Shown here piece after piece: positions 53,831 through 64,000 of a DNA stretch of 64,000 nt. The stretch lies in assembly GCA_028554795.2 (NCBI GenBank), contig CM068824.1, positions 157,402,789-157,466,788 on the forward strand. The letters run 5' to 3'. A model generated the notes under the pieces. It was not told where the DNA came from. It was given only the letters and a program-made list of their open reading frames with translations, and did no database searches. The number at the start of each line of letters is the position of its first letter. The stretch's first letter is position 1. The position numbers and the translations under genes are program-made. The stretch is from Sinohyriopsis cumingii (lineage: Eukaryota > Mollusca > Bivalvia > Unionida > Unionidae).

Positions 53831-54049
53831 CCAGAACGTGTCTAAGGACTTTCAATTTTGACATAACAGAAACAGCATAAAATAGCCATTGCTATCTCCG
53901 CGCCATAACATGACAGGTGGAGGAATGTCATGTGATCTAAAGATCCAATAAAGTATCAACGAAAATGCCTTTAAACATTTGGTCACCACCATCCTTATCA
54001 TCACAACAGGAGACATAGAACAAAACAAAAAAGACAAAACCATGGATTG

Positions 54050-54378
54050 ATACAACAACAACAATGGTTGGTGTGGAGCAGGGAACGTTTTGCCATAAAT
54101 TAAATTGCATGTTTGTGTCAGATGGGAGCAGCTATCGGAAACTTGAGTTCCCAACATGGCGAAAAGCTTCACTGAACCATTTTTGATCAGTTTTATTGGC
54201 TTTCTTCTTCCATGCGCATACTTCAAATATACCAGTGGTATCAGTAGCAGCAATGGCATATTCAGACCAGGTCATCACAAGATGCAGCACAACAGTTACA
54301 GCAACCTATTGGAAGAGCTAGAAAGTAATCATTTGATATTTGACGCTTCTTCCTTGACACATCCATTTAAATGTGAAT
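54050..54378 (+). pseudogene. Relic of the Polinton transmembrane protein
   Basis: In one frame it reads Q-W-L-V-W...RERFAIN, stop, IACLCQ, MGAAIGNLSSQHGEKLH. It continues in another frame with SFIGFLLPCAYFKYTSG. These align with GERVPKRQIVFFCQ, IGAAIANLSLQQGDKQLW and SCVGYLLPNPSLKFSS of the gene at 40222. Two stops and one frameshift are present. Confidence 0.75.
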
Positions 54379-54385
54379 AATCAAT

Positions 54386-54570
54386 TCTATTTTACTTGAG
54401 TTTAAATGACATTTCTATGGATATATTTCTCACGAGCACATTGTATTGATTCACCTCAACATTACCACACTCCCCAACACTATTACCTATAACGATGATA
54501 ATCATGAAGAAGGTAGCACGTGTCACGTCCATCGACTATTTGTTTATTCTCACTATGTTCTTGTCATTCA
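54386..54570 (+). pseudogene. Relic of the penton-like protein with internal deletion
   Basis: NQFYFT, a stop and, after a one-base shift, SLNDISMDIFLTSTLY match the start of the 40623 gene. About 50 nt later GSTCHVHRLFVYSHYVLV matches its C-terminal block NTYHVHREFVHPHYLPVS. So about 650 bp of the middle are deleted. Confidence 0.75.
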
Positions 54571-54611
54571 AGAGTGTGCAAATTGGAATTAAAGATATTG
54601 TTTTATTTATG

Positions 54612-55520
54612 TTTTTAGGCTCGAATGAACAGTAACACAGGAAATAGTGAAAACAACAAGCTTTGCAAAATTTAACAAATAATTTATTTCCCTGGAAATA
54701 AATACTGTAAAAATGAAGAAAAAAAGAACTTACGGTTTTAAGAATCAAATTCAAAAATAATCCAAGAATAATCCACGAATATAATTTTAGAAGTGCTAAT
54801 AATAAAATGTCCTAATGATTTCAAGTTCGAGTCCCAACGACGAATCCAAGATGGAAGGTGATGACATATGTTGTATCCTGTACTGTGTTGAAGTAAACAG
54901 TTCCTTGTAAAAACACAAGATATAATCCGGTGTTTGAATTAATGAAATTTCTTTGTTCAACAATTTAGCGAGACCACTCAAAATATTTCCAGAGAAACGA
55001 ATTAATATTTTAGGATCCAAATAATTCAGATAAACATTAAAATGTAATTAACGAAATGATACAACAAAAGAAACACCTTTACGTTTCATTGTTTAGAAGC
55101 CCGACTGCGGTTATTTCTTCAAAACAATGGTTATACAGTAATTTTAAGGCGCATAATGGTACCCGTATGAGGGTCACGTGATCACGTTTACATCACATAC
55201 GCAAACCATGTCCCTAACGAAAACCAATCGTTGTACTCTAAGAATAAAATAAAAAAGTTATTTACTTCAATAAAATGATATACAAGCCTAGGGTCACTTA
55301 TTCAATACAGCCTCTATCTCATCCTTATTATTCCCACAATAAAAAATCAATTTAAAAATAACTTTTTCACGTGAACAGTCAGGGTCAAACTATATTCTGA
55401 AAAAGTATCGAGTTCCTAATAAACGGAACTACATTATTTTAAGATATAATGAAATTAAAAATAAAAGATTTAAAAACTTACAAACAATTAAATTAAATCA
55501 AATATAAATTAAATCAAAAA
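54612..55520 (-). repeat. 3' LTR (approximate) of the Gmr1-like element
   Basis: Collinear with 12195-13110. The first part also resembles 10683-10780. It lies directly downstream of the RNase H remnant. The boundaries may include some 3' UTR. Confidence 0.6.
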
Positions 55521-55599
55521 TACGTAAAATCTCCCCATAAAGAACAAGAAAGATGTATATGAAAAGCATTTTGTTTACCACAGACTAATTATACATGAG

Positions 55600-55991
55600 G
55601 CTAAAAGAAAAACAAAAAACGAACTCTTATGAATTATACACAGTGTACATGAAATATTACATTTCAACACACGAGGGAGTGGATTTGATATTAAATTATC
55701 TTTTCCCTTGATGTTCATGATGTCAAGATTATATTCATGTAACAACAAACTCCACCTGAGAAGTCTTTGATTATATTTTTTCATCTTGCCGATGAAAGAA
55801 AGAGGATTGTGGTCACTAAATACAATAATCGAAGAAGGAGCTAAATTTATGTAAACTTCAAAATGTTGCAAAGCCAATATCAAAGTTAAACATTCCTTCT
55901 CGATTGTTGAATACTTTCTTTGGTGCTTATTTAATTTCTTACAAAAATTACACACTGGATGATCAATACCATTTTCAACTTCTTGAATCAA
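55600..55991 (-). pseudogene. RNase H domain of the Gmr1-like element
   Basis: The frame holds KLNKHQRKYSTIEKECLTLI, ALQHFEVY, VFSDHNPLSFIGKMKKYNQR, LLRWSLLLHEYNLDI and KGKDN. This is the RNase H/connection region that follows RT in Ty3/gypsy elements. It lacks the true N-terminal start. Confidence 0.85.
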
Positions 55992-56299
55992 AACTCCTCC
56001 AACGCCAACATTACTTGCATAAACAGACAGTTTAAAAGATTGGCTGAAATTTCTTACAATTGTAAGAACCGGCGCTTTTTAAATATCAACAGAAAGTTTA
56101 AATGATTGGCTGAAATTTGAAGCTGTAGAACTAGCGCGCTTTTAATTGTGGCTTTTAACTTATCAAAAGCATTCTAAACATTTTTCAGTCCAAAGGAACT
56201 TGTTTGCTTTACTAAAACAAATTGTCAGGGGTTCAGCAATTATAGAAAAATACGAACACAATTTCCGTTAACACTGAGCCATACCTAAAAGTCTCATCA

Positions 56300-57161
56300 G
56301 TTGCTTTTTACTTACAGGCACAGGGAATTCAGAGATAGCCTTGACCTTAGCATATATAGGTTTAATTTGTCCATGTCCCACGATATGTCCTAGAGAAGTT
56401 ATACTAGGACGGCAGAACTCACTTTTGGATAATTTATATATAAGAATATCCGAATGGTTGCTAAATGTTCTTTCCAGGTATCGTTGTAGATATGATCGAT
56501 GTAAGCATTATAATTGTCTAGACCAGAGGTAATCATATTCATGTGACGTTGAAATGTACTCGGCGACCTTTTCATCCCAAACGGCATTACTTTATATTGG
56601 TAAAGTCCATCTGGAGTCACGAATGCCAAATTATTTTTTTTGATCTTTCCGTTAGTGGAATTTGCCAAAATCCTTTCAGATGGTCAAATTTCGTGACATA
56701 CTTGGCATTCCTGATCTTATCAATACAGTCATCGATCCTTGGTAATGGGAATGAATCTGTTTTTCACACTAATCACCTTCCTATAGCCAGTGCACATGCG
56801 GAAAGTTTTATCTGGTTTTGGAACAAGAATGCATAGTGAACTCCAATCACTTTTACTGAGCTCTATAAAATCATTCACCAGCAAATACCGATTTTTTTCA
56901 ATTTTTCCTGTTTGAGAGGGTTTATCCTGTACGGGTGTTGTTTAAAAGATTCGGAAAGTACACTTTCAACGTCATGGAAAAGTTTCTTCGTTCTTGTAGG
57001 AACATCTGGAAATAAGTGCTCATATTCAAATAATAACTGTTTAAGTTCATTTCTTTCTTGCACTTGAAAATGTGAACGTTTCTGGTCCAGATATTTAATA
57101 ATTTCTGAATTCCAAAGATTTGCCGCTCAAATATCAGTAGAATCCGATGATATTCCTTCAC
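56300..57161 (-). pseudogene. Reverse transcriptase of the Gmr1-like element
   Basis: Pieces in three frames are LFPDVPTRTKKLFHDVES with KQHPYRINPLKQEKLKK (56875-57063), SDWSSLCILVPKPDKTFRMC, KFDHLKGFWQIPLT (motif A) and FVTPDGLYQYKVMPFGMKRS with STFQRHMN (motif B). The catalytic motif C reads YIDH instead of YxDD (near 56490), so the enzyme would be dead even without the stops. Confidence 0.85.
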
Positions 57162-57254
57162 TTAAATCTTCAATGAGGGGGACAGGTACAACTAAATTAA
57201 TTGCATGTTTAACCTGGCTATCTATTTCAATATTCTGGTACTCCTATAATCTAT

Positions 57255-58183
57255 TTAGATCCCAGGAGCACTAATATTATAATTTAACTCATTATTTTTC
57301 TTCTTAACGTTGTATGGGCCGTTATGTCTAAACTGAGGAAATATTTGAAGAATGAGCAACAGAGACAGAGCCCAACTATTACCAGAGTCAAAAGTTCTCT
57401 CTGTATTAGTTCTGTCAAACCATAATTTCACTTTTGACTTGACCTGCTGAATGCCAAATTCAAACATAATAGGCTAGAAAATTTCAGACCTAAACTTCAA
57501 CCCTTGACCTGATTGGATACATTTGGGAAGGTCAAATGAGTTTTTAAAACAACTTTATCAAAGTTTAAATATTCCTCAAAAGATTGCCTCTGGAAACCTT
57601 GTTGAAGAACACATAATGTTCAACAGGTATTAGTTGCCTGACATGTTCTTAGGTAAGGGACGAACACAATCCACCATAATTCTACCAAATGGATCGTCAA
57701 AGGCAGGAATAGGTTGTAGATAAGCCTTAGGTATCTTCTGATTGGATTTCCCTTACATTTGACAAGAATGACAAGATCTACAGTATTTATCAACATCACT
57801 TTTGATTTTTGGTCAATAGAAGTGAATCAAGATCTTGTGATAAAATTTACTAATACCTAAATGACCAGCCAAAAGTTTCCATTTTCTCATAACAATTCCA
57901 CTTTTAATGAAATAATAAACAGGTACTTCTGTGGCTTCACTAATGGCTCTTTGAGACAAACACGAGGTCCCATGATCTTTTTTTCGATGACAAGTGATCA
58001 TCGTTTGTTGCCCCGGCTAGAATAAACAGAATGCGTAGTTAAAATAGGATCACTGTGATCAATACCTTTGAATTGATCCAAACAATGAGTGAAAGTGGCC
58101 TCATCAAAGGCCTGACCAATACATTTGTCAGCTGAAGGTAAACATTTATGATCAACACCATTCTCAAGAGCTTTCTTTGCCAT
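57255..58183 (-). pseudogene. Integrase of the Gmr1-like element, upstream of RT
   Basis: HLGISKFYHKILIHFYWPK and CRSCHSC (57740-57890) form the HHCC-type zinc-binding module. A GRIMVDCVRPLPKN-like start of the core (about 57660) follows. The terminal GPY-type module is KVKLWFDRTNTERTFD then HNGPYNVKKKNNELNY (57255-57467). Most of the catalytic core between them is missing or unreadable. Confidence 0.75.
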
Positions 58184-58375
58184 AGCTCTAGTAACTGCAC
58201 AAGCTGGAGATACATCAGGGAATTATTTTTCTAGTGGATCGACTTTCTGATCCAAACAAGGCTTGTCGGTTACACGTGGATTAACAACAACCTGATCTCT
58301 AGCTAGGTCGGTGCCAAGTAGCAAATGAATATCCTCAACGGGTAACGGAGACACTGTTCCGATTGTCACGGGTCA

Positions 58376-58570
58376 TCAGGCTAAGTCGGATGACAAATTA
58401 ACACAATGGAGAGGAACATTAACAAACCCGCACTCTATTCCCTGAATAATAACACCCTCATTAGAAGAATGCTTCTCAGAAAAAGTAAATGTACCTGACA
58501 AAAAATGACTCTGAGAAGTTTCTGTGTCCCTTAAAATTTTAATAACGATAGGATTGACCGAATCACCCAA
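58376..58570 (-). pseudogene. Aspartic protease-like segment of the Gmr1-like element
   Basis: ILRDTETSQSHFLSGTFTFS and EGVIIQGIECGFVNVPLH match the retropepsin-like segment of Gmr1-type elements. The usual DTG is DTE here. Confidence 0.65.
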
Positions 58571-58654
58571 GAGTGATTTAGAACTCTTCCATAATAAAAT
58601 CAGACGGGTTTATTAGACCCAACACATTTATTGCTTTGAATACATGACCGTGAC

Positions 58655-59420
58655 CTTCACCTCTTAGAAATAAGAACCTTTGGAAAATGCATATTATGAT
58701 TCTGATGCCTATTTTTCAATTTGTAGGAATCATAAATAACGTGTCCTTTTTTCTTGCAACAGGTACACGTAGGAAGAGACAAGGATCTTGAATCAAACTT
58801 ATCAGAAGATTGATTTTTAGAAATTGTGCCAGTTTGAATTTTAGAAGGGCTTGTATAAGACTTAAATACCTTTCTGCCAGAAGACTGTTGAGTAGAAATT
58901 TTATCTACAGAAAGAACTTTACGAGTTAACGAATACTCAGCAGCAGCAAGAACAGCATTTTCCAAGATTTTAATCTGTCACTATGGACACAGTTTTTGAA
59001 CTCTTCAGGTAATACAAGTTGTTTGAGATTTGTATCATCTTGTTCAACTCTCTTGGCTATGCACCATCAATCAAAAAACTGCTCTTTTTCTCTAGCAAAT
59101 TTGACAAAAGTTTGTCGAGCTTCTTTTCTATAGTTTCTGAATTTGCCGATAAGCTTCAGGGACTAACTCGAAACCCATTAAGATGCATTACTTAACCACT
59201 TCATAGTTACCACTTTGGTGAACTGACTGTGAGCTGTAAATATCACTAGTCTTACCAGTGATTACACGTTGTAACAAATGAGTCCAATGCGCTATTGGCC
59301 ATTTCAGATTTTCAGCAACTTGTTCTAAACGAACAAAATATATGCCTACTTTTTTTCTCTAAAAGGGGGCACTAACCTAATATTCTTTGGAAGATCAAAA
59401 CTTAAATTTGGATTTGAAGT
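58655..59420 (-). pseudogene. Gag of the Gmr1-like element with zinc knuckle
   Basis: The minus strand reads LPKNIRLVPPFREKKVGIYF, LEQVAENLKWPIAHWTHLL and ELVPEAYRQ. After several stops and shifts it reads AEYSLTRKV and a knuckle CTCCKKKGHVIYDSYK, where the last ligand position is Tyr rather than Cys. The pattern is that of SCAN-like gag domains. Confidence 0.75.
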
Positions 59421-60469
59421 ATGAATGTGCTTTTCACTTCCTATTTCCATTTATGTCATTCTGCATTGATATTACCTCTCTTTCTCTTTTTCTTCCTTAT
59501 CTATTTGTTTTTTTTTTTTTGTAACTGCATTTGTCTTATTTGTCTCTTCTTTCTTCCTAGCTTTGAGTTCAATGCTGTTCTTGTTTATCATTTGATTAGG
59601 TTTTTTCTGGAACATTCTTTGGCGCCATAGGTCAAGCGAAATGTTTTATAAATAGGGTTTGAAAAACAAATAATTCATTTCTGTTCTCGATCAGTCTGTG
59701 GGAATCCATTGCAGTTGTGCTGTTTAAACCCAAGTTAATTCAATAGTAATTATCAATTTAAACTATTCATTGGAATTACAAATGCCACGTTGACTGTTTG
59801 GATTGATACATAACTTATGATATTGTGACAAGAAAGTATTCAAAGACATTTCGGATTGCATCATTGGTATATCAGGACATTCTAGACTATTGTTATTTTA
59901 AGATATTCATGACCATTGTAATTCGTTTGAAACATTCTATATTTTTTTACTTTTCATAGGGCAGTTAGGGTTATTGTGAATTTAATTCACAATAATGTAG
60001 AGTCTTTTAAATTTGTAATTCGTACTCGTGGGAAATAAATTACTTACAGATTTTTACTCACAATGTTGGTTTCACTTCCTTTGTGTTACACCTTTTAAGA
60101 CCTAGACTCCTAAAGCGATGAAAACGACACAATGCGTTCAATGATATCCAATGTCTTCATTTCAGCATTTCTAAGAAAACACTCACCTGTGAAGATCAGG
60201 CTTTCTGCACCCGACACTATGCAATGTTTTTTTGTTTCTTTGGTTTAAATTTCGCATCAAAGCATTGATCATCTCCACAGTTTAGAATCATGACAACTTC
60301 GTGTATGGATTTAGTTTTCTCAGACTCTCGAGAACACTGTAAATATAATATTGGTTGCAGAATTTGACATGTAACAATCTCAGAGAAGTGATAAATAAAG
60401 TACCTACACGAACATAAGCCACAGGAGTCGTAGTCACAACGCCAATGTGTTGGAGATGCTGGAAACGAT

Positions 60470-60860
60470 TGCGTATAAGGAGTATGATGAAATCTAGCAG
60501 TTTTTGCCGATGATAATCTGCTTTACAGAACTTCCAACGATTTCGAGCCTATGTCATTAACACTAACAACAGTTATTGACAGGAAAATGATTGATAGTTC
60601 TCTATTTTCAGCACAGCAACATAGTGAAATATTTTGACTCATATGGATGACTACGATCAAAGACTTTGTTAGATGACAATGCCCTTTCTCCTGAATTAAA
60701 TAATGTTAGATTTCACGGATCATACTACATCGTGTATGGACAATATTATGTGTATTATCTTCATTAACAACGTATAGGGTTATCTTTCTCCTGTATATTG
60801 ATGATTTGGACACCATTTCCATAGAAAATATGACAAACTATAATGGTGTTTACAGGAGTA
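60470..60860 (+). pseudogene. Relic of the adenain-like protease
   Basis: Across shifting frames it reads ADDNLLYRTSNDFE, AYVINTNNSY, LIVLYFQHSNIVKYFDSYG, NNVRFHGSYYIVYGQYYVYY, LH and a stop. These match DELPHRKPKDHQ, AYVINMDDSH, WVAVYF...VEYFDSYG and NNVKLQGTDSLVCGQYCVYF of the 43805 gene. The first, catalytic Cys position is Tyr. Confidence 0.8.
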
Positions 60861-63628
60861 TTATAGTTTTTCATTTTTCTCACAGGTCCTGCATTTTACT
60901 TATTTAATCGTTAATTGTCTTGGGTATTGCTATAGACCCTGCCAACCCTTAGATGTTGCATGAAACTTACCCTTAAAATACGGACATGAGGAATAAATGC
61001 AAAAGTGACGAAAATATGATTGGTGAGGTAAAAGTCGGATAAATGGCTTGTACCTCAGATATTTTAGACTGCATACATTTTTTCATACAAAGCGTGCGCA
61101 TAATCAACCTGTTGATCATAGAATTTTTAGAAATGGTGTCCAACAAACGGTGAGTGTTCAAGACTAAATAGAAATAAGCCAATTAAAAGTGTTAATATTC
61201 AGTACAGAAGAATCAAAAATAGCATTTATATTCTTCTGAATAAAAGCAGTAAGGCACTTAATTACGTTTATTGGACGTTTATGTATGTAAAGTATTAACC
61301 CTTCCCTGTATATGTATGATTATGTGTTCGATAGTTAGTCTTATTATGTAAGCTACTCCCTTCCTTTTGTATATGCATTGGATTGTTAATCTAATTTATA
61401 CTCACTTATGCACATGTTGAATGTATGCGCGTTTCCCCTCCAAGGATGTTCGTTTCCTTTAGTGCATCTCACTCTGTGTTTGTCCATTCATGGTCGGATT
61501 GGTCCACATAGCGCCCCATAATGTTAAATTTATATAAAGGTCACATACAAACCCGTAATGTTAATGGTTCCCATAATGTTAAACACTTTACACCATATCA
61601 ATGTCATCTGAATTGTTAATATCTATACGTCATAATACTAGCCATGTTTCTCATAGCTTCGGGAAACCAAAATGTGATCAGGACATTATAACAAAATCAC
61701 CTATTGCAAAGCATGCCTGTACCAGTTGTTCACATGAGCAATAACAATCATCAATCCAAAGCATCCGATATTGTAACGTTAATCTTTTGATTTATGCCTT
61801 TAAGATAGAGGCTATAAAATATCAGGACCTTTCAATAGAAAAGTCAAATATTGAGCAGACACAAAGGTGTATTCGCTGATCAAGTGCATCTGTGGTTTCA
61901 CCTTTGGAACCCTAGAATGATGTGGCTCTTTCCTGTATGCTTGACGAGGACTGGACGCTTCTGTATTGAATTGAAATGAAACACTAAATAGTATATTCCA
62001 TCTGTTACACATGTGATCCTGGGATGTTATAATTGATCCTAGAAATAAACTAGGTACCGTAATCATTCTTGCACAGTTGACTTTGTGTCTATAATCCTCG
62101 GATCACGGTTTCGATACCTTCAATGGTCGGCTTCCCCGATGTACCCTTGCAATGGGCACTTATCTCCTATTTCCTTGGTATGATATCAGCAATAATGCGT
62201 TAAAATAAATTTTAGAAGTATATAACCAAACAACTTTACTTGTGATTGTGTAGAACACGATGATACATCAATCATCAAATTAAGGACTATCGTAAAATCA
62301 GTGCCAAAGAAATAAACTCAAACCTAAAAAGGAAAAACAATTATGTGAGGTGCGAGATATAGATTACGATGATATACCCCTGTATGCAGATTGCAACACA
62401 TAACGAAACTGACCACAATATCATGTTTCATTTCGTCGCTATGAAATGTGGTTGATCAATAAAACAAATTATCAAAAGTATCGGCCACATTATAACCTGC
62501 ATTTATTTTCATTGGGGTTTAGGACTGACAGTGATAAAGTTTTTAACTTAACGTTTAACAGTTTAACGAAGGGATCTTCAAAAAGAAACTTTAAAGAAAA
62601 TATTTTAAGTCTGAAATATATAAAACAGAGCCCTTATTGTCTTTGTACAGGCCTAGTATTGACCGAGCTGCAACTAATGGTGGAGTCATGATTATAGCAT
62701 CGCCAGTGCCTGTAATAATAAATTAAGCACTAAAGGAATTAGCACTGACAGACATGCATATGTCACCCACTATCATTATTCCATCATAAACAGTACCTTA
62801 ACAAATTACATAATACATAATGCTAAAAATTAATCAAAGACACTGAAGCATGAAATATACATTCAGTGAATTCGGTTTTGTTGTAACAGCATAGCAGTTC
62901 TAAAAATAAATCCAACACTGCAACGTTTGATGATTCTAGATGGGATAGTTTATGTATATATGTTAAGCCGATGTCATCCTAAGTTAAATAAGGTGAGGTA
63001 TAAGAGGAAGATGAACTGCTCTGTGTCATTTTCTCCCTGGGTCTTATAGTGGACATATATCTAACTAGTACATGAATGTCAGATTCAAAGCTTGATTAAT
63101 GTAACATAGAGCCCCGGACTCTTACATGCACATATCAAACATTTATTGTTTTACATATGCCTACAATTAAACTGTGTTATATAATTGATACATTTTAATT
63201 ATAAACTCGAGATTCTGTTTCATTTCAGTATCTAAAGAATGAACTCATGTTATGGATGCTCTACATATGTAATTCCTCCTAAATAAGGACTAAATCAAAC
63301 TTTAAAATGTACAATGACATTTGGTATCTTTTAAATAACAAAATGATCAATGATCGATGGTAAAACCCTGTAAATTTGTTTCACTTATATGATTGACATG
63401 AATATGACTATCTTGGATGCACCGTACATATTGTTGTTACTCTACATGTCTATTGAAGTAAAGGAAATGTGAGATAAATATTCATACTAAACGTGTTATA
63501 TTTTAAATCTTTACATCCTTTATATTAATGACTAAGTTTAAGGGCTGAGATCTAATCCAATTGATGTTCGTCAGAGTCATTTGTTTAACGAATTCATTTT
63601 CATCTAAAGAGATTAGCAGATGTAATAT
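60861..63628. other. AT-rich non-coding DNA
   Basis: Nothing recognisable as a gene, RNA or structured repeat. Confidence 0.45.
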
Positions 63629-64000
63629 ATCAAATGAAATTAAAGATATACAGTGTTACACCTCCCTATCAAATGAAATTAAAGATATACAGTGTTACAC
63701 CTCCCTATCAAATGAAATTAAAGACATAAAGTGTTACACCTCCCTATCAAATGAAATTAAAGACAAAGTGTTACACCTCCCTATCAAATGAAATTAAAGA
63801 CATAAAGTGTTGCACCTCCCTATCAAATGAAATTAAAGACATAAAGTGTTACACCTCCCTATCAAATGAAATTAAAGACATAAAGTGTTACACCTCCCTA
63901 TCAAATGAAATTAAAGACATAAAGTGTTGCACCTCCCTATCAAATGAAATTAAAGACATAAAGTGTTTCACCTCCCTATCAAATGAAATTAAAGACATAC
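63629..64000. repeat. 39-bp tandem satellite, about 9.5 copies, running off the window
   Basis: Units begin atcaaatgaaattaaaga at 63629, 63668, 63707, 63746, 63783, 63822, 63861, 63900, 63939 and 63978. All steps are 39 bp except one 37-bp unit. The unit length is a multiple of three, which creates an artificial open frame of 13-residue repeats until the 37-bp unit. The first two units (atatacagtg) differ from the later ones (acataaagtg). Confidence 0.97.

Larger units (their letters stand above)
54610..59420 (-). mobile_element. Gmr1-like Ty3/gypsy retrotransposon, 5' LTR missing
   Basis: The minus-strand order is gag with zinc knuckle, protease, integrase, reverse transcriptase, RNase H and 3' LTR. 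Integrase before reverse transcriptase is the unusual order known for Gmr1-type Ty3/gypsy elements. All coding parts carry stops or shifts. The 3' LTR (54612-55520) has a solo relative at 12195-13110. No matching LTR was seen to the right of gag, so the 5' end is lost. The element sits between the penton and protease remnants of the second Polinton. Confidence 0.8.
53575..60860 (+). mobile_element. Second, decayed Polinton, interrupted by a retrotransposon
   Basis: In order on the plus strand there are remnants of a BIR gene, the conserved transmembrane protein, the penton-like protein and, beyond a 5-kb retrotransposon insertion, the protease. Each can be aligned to the intact element's genes by eye, although stops and frameshifts occur every few dozen codons. 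No polymerase, integrase or capsid block was seen, and no TIR, so large deletions have occurred. The order matches the intact element. Confidence 0.75.

Noticed and set aside
53852-54259. Minus-strand hydrophobic frame as a gene
   Set aside because: It is antisense to the recognisable transmembrane-protein relic and has no family match.
59640-60420. 5' LTR of the Gmr1-like element
   Set aside because: I compared it with 54612-55520 and found no collinear similarity, so the 5' LTR appears to be missing.
63561-63791. Repeat protein gene over the satellite
   Set aside because: The frame exists only because 39 is a multiple of three, and it breaks at the 37-bp unit.
63629-64000. CRISPR-like array
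   Set aside because: The whole 39-bp unit repeats with no variable spacer, in an animal genome. It is a tandem satellite.

Overview
The window looks like AT-rich, intron-containing animal DNA, most likely from a bivalve or other mollusc. The signs are long TA, CA/GT and TC microsatellites, tRNA-headed SINEs of a kind I associate with molluscs, an L2/CR1-like LINE, a Ty3/gypsy-type retrotransposon, and two signal-peptide or first-exon structures with good GTAAGT donors. The species cannot be named from the sequence.

The main feature is an almost complete Polinton/Maverick (virus-like DNA transposon) at 26708-47225. It is 20,518 bp long, is flanked by a 6-bp target duplication (AATGCG, 26702-26707 and 47226-47231), and has 315-bp terminal inverted repeats (26708-27022 and 46911-47225), each built on about four 45-bp subterminal repeats. 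It is visibly richer in GC than its flanks. It carries the full morphogenetic and replicative set: protein-primed DNA polymerase B, packaging ATPase, retroviral-type integrase with chromodomain, conserved transmembrane protein, penton-like minor capsid protein, double-jelly-roll major capsid protein and adenain-like protease. It also carries the small basic core proteins and the LVPY-type protein usual in this class. Its accessory genes are a CCHC zinc-knuckle protein, a BIR (IAP-type) protein plus a decayed second BIR gene, a repeated F-box-like family, and three coiled-coil genes in tandemly duplicated promoter-gene-terminator cassettes.

The most striking signal is at the 3' ends of the five outermost genes. 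Each is followed by a 16-nt hairpin matching the replication-dependent histone mRNA stem-loop (stem GGCCCT or AGCCCT, loop TTTC or TTTA, then ACCCA or a close variant), with a purine-rich GAAAAGA(A/G)A block about 13 nt further on, where the U7-binding element of histone genes lies. One of these hairpins is in each TIR. This suggests that the element borrowed the histone 3'-end processing route, which would couple those transcripts to S phase. The core virion genes instead show occasional AATAAA signals.

The copy is decaying but recent. The TIRs differ by only about six substitutions plus homopolymer lengths. The polymerase has one in-frame stop, two core-protein genes have one or two, the second BIR gene has three, the penton gene is frameshifted, and two genes are split at A-runs.

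Two older Polinton remnants flank it. At 1-860 there is the 3' part of a polymerase B from another lineage. At about 53.6-60.9 kb there is a plus-strand relic with recognisable BIR, transmembrane, penton and protease pieces, split by a minus-strand Gmr1-like Ty3/gypsy element (54.6-59.4 kb) whose integrase lies upstream of reverse transcriptase.

Region by region: 1-26.4 kb holds the polB relic, dispersed repeats, microsatellites, a SINE, LTR fragments, an unidentified decayed gene and the LINE. A putative first exon of a host gene lies at 26423-26513 (minus), about 200 bp from the Polinton. 47.2-53.5 kb holds SINEs, more dispersed repeats and two exons of an F-type-lectin-like secreted protein (49414-49495 and 50274-50492). 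The last 370 bp are a 39-bp tandem satellite running off the window.
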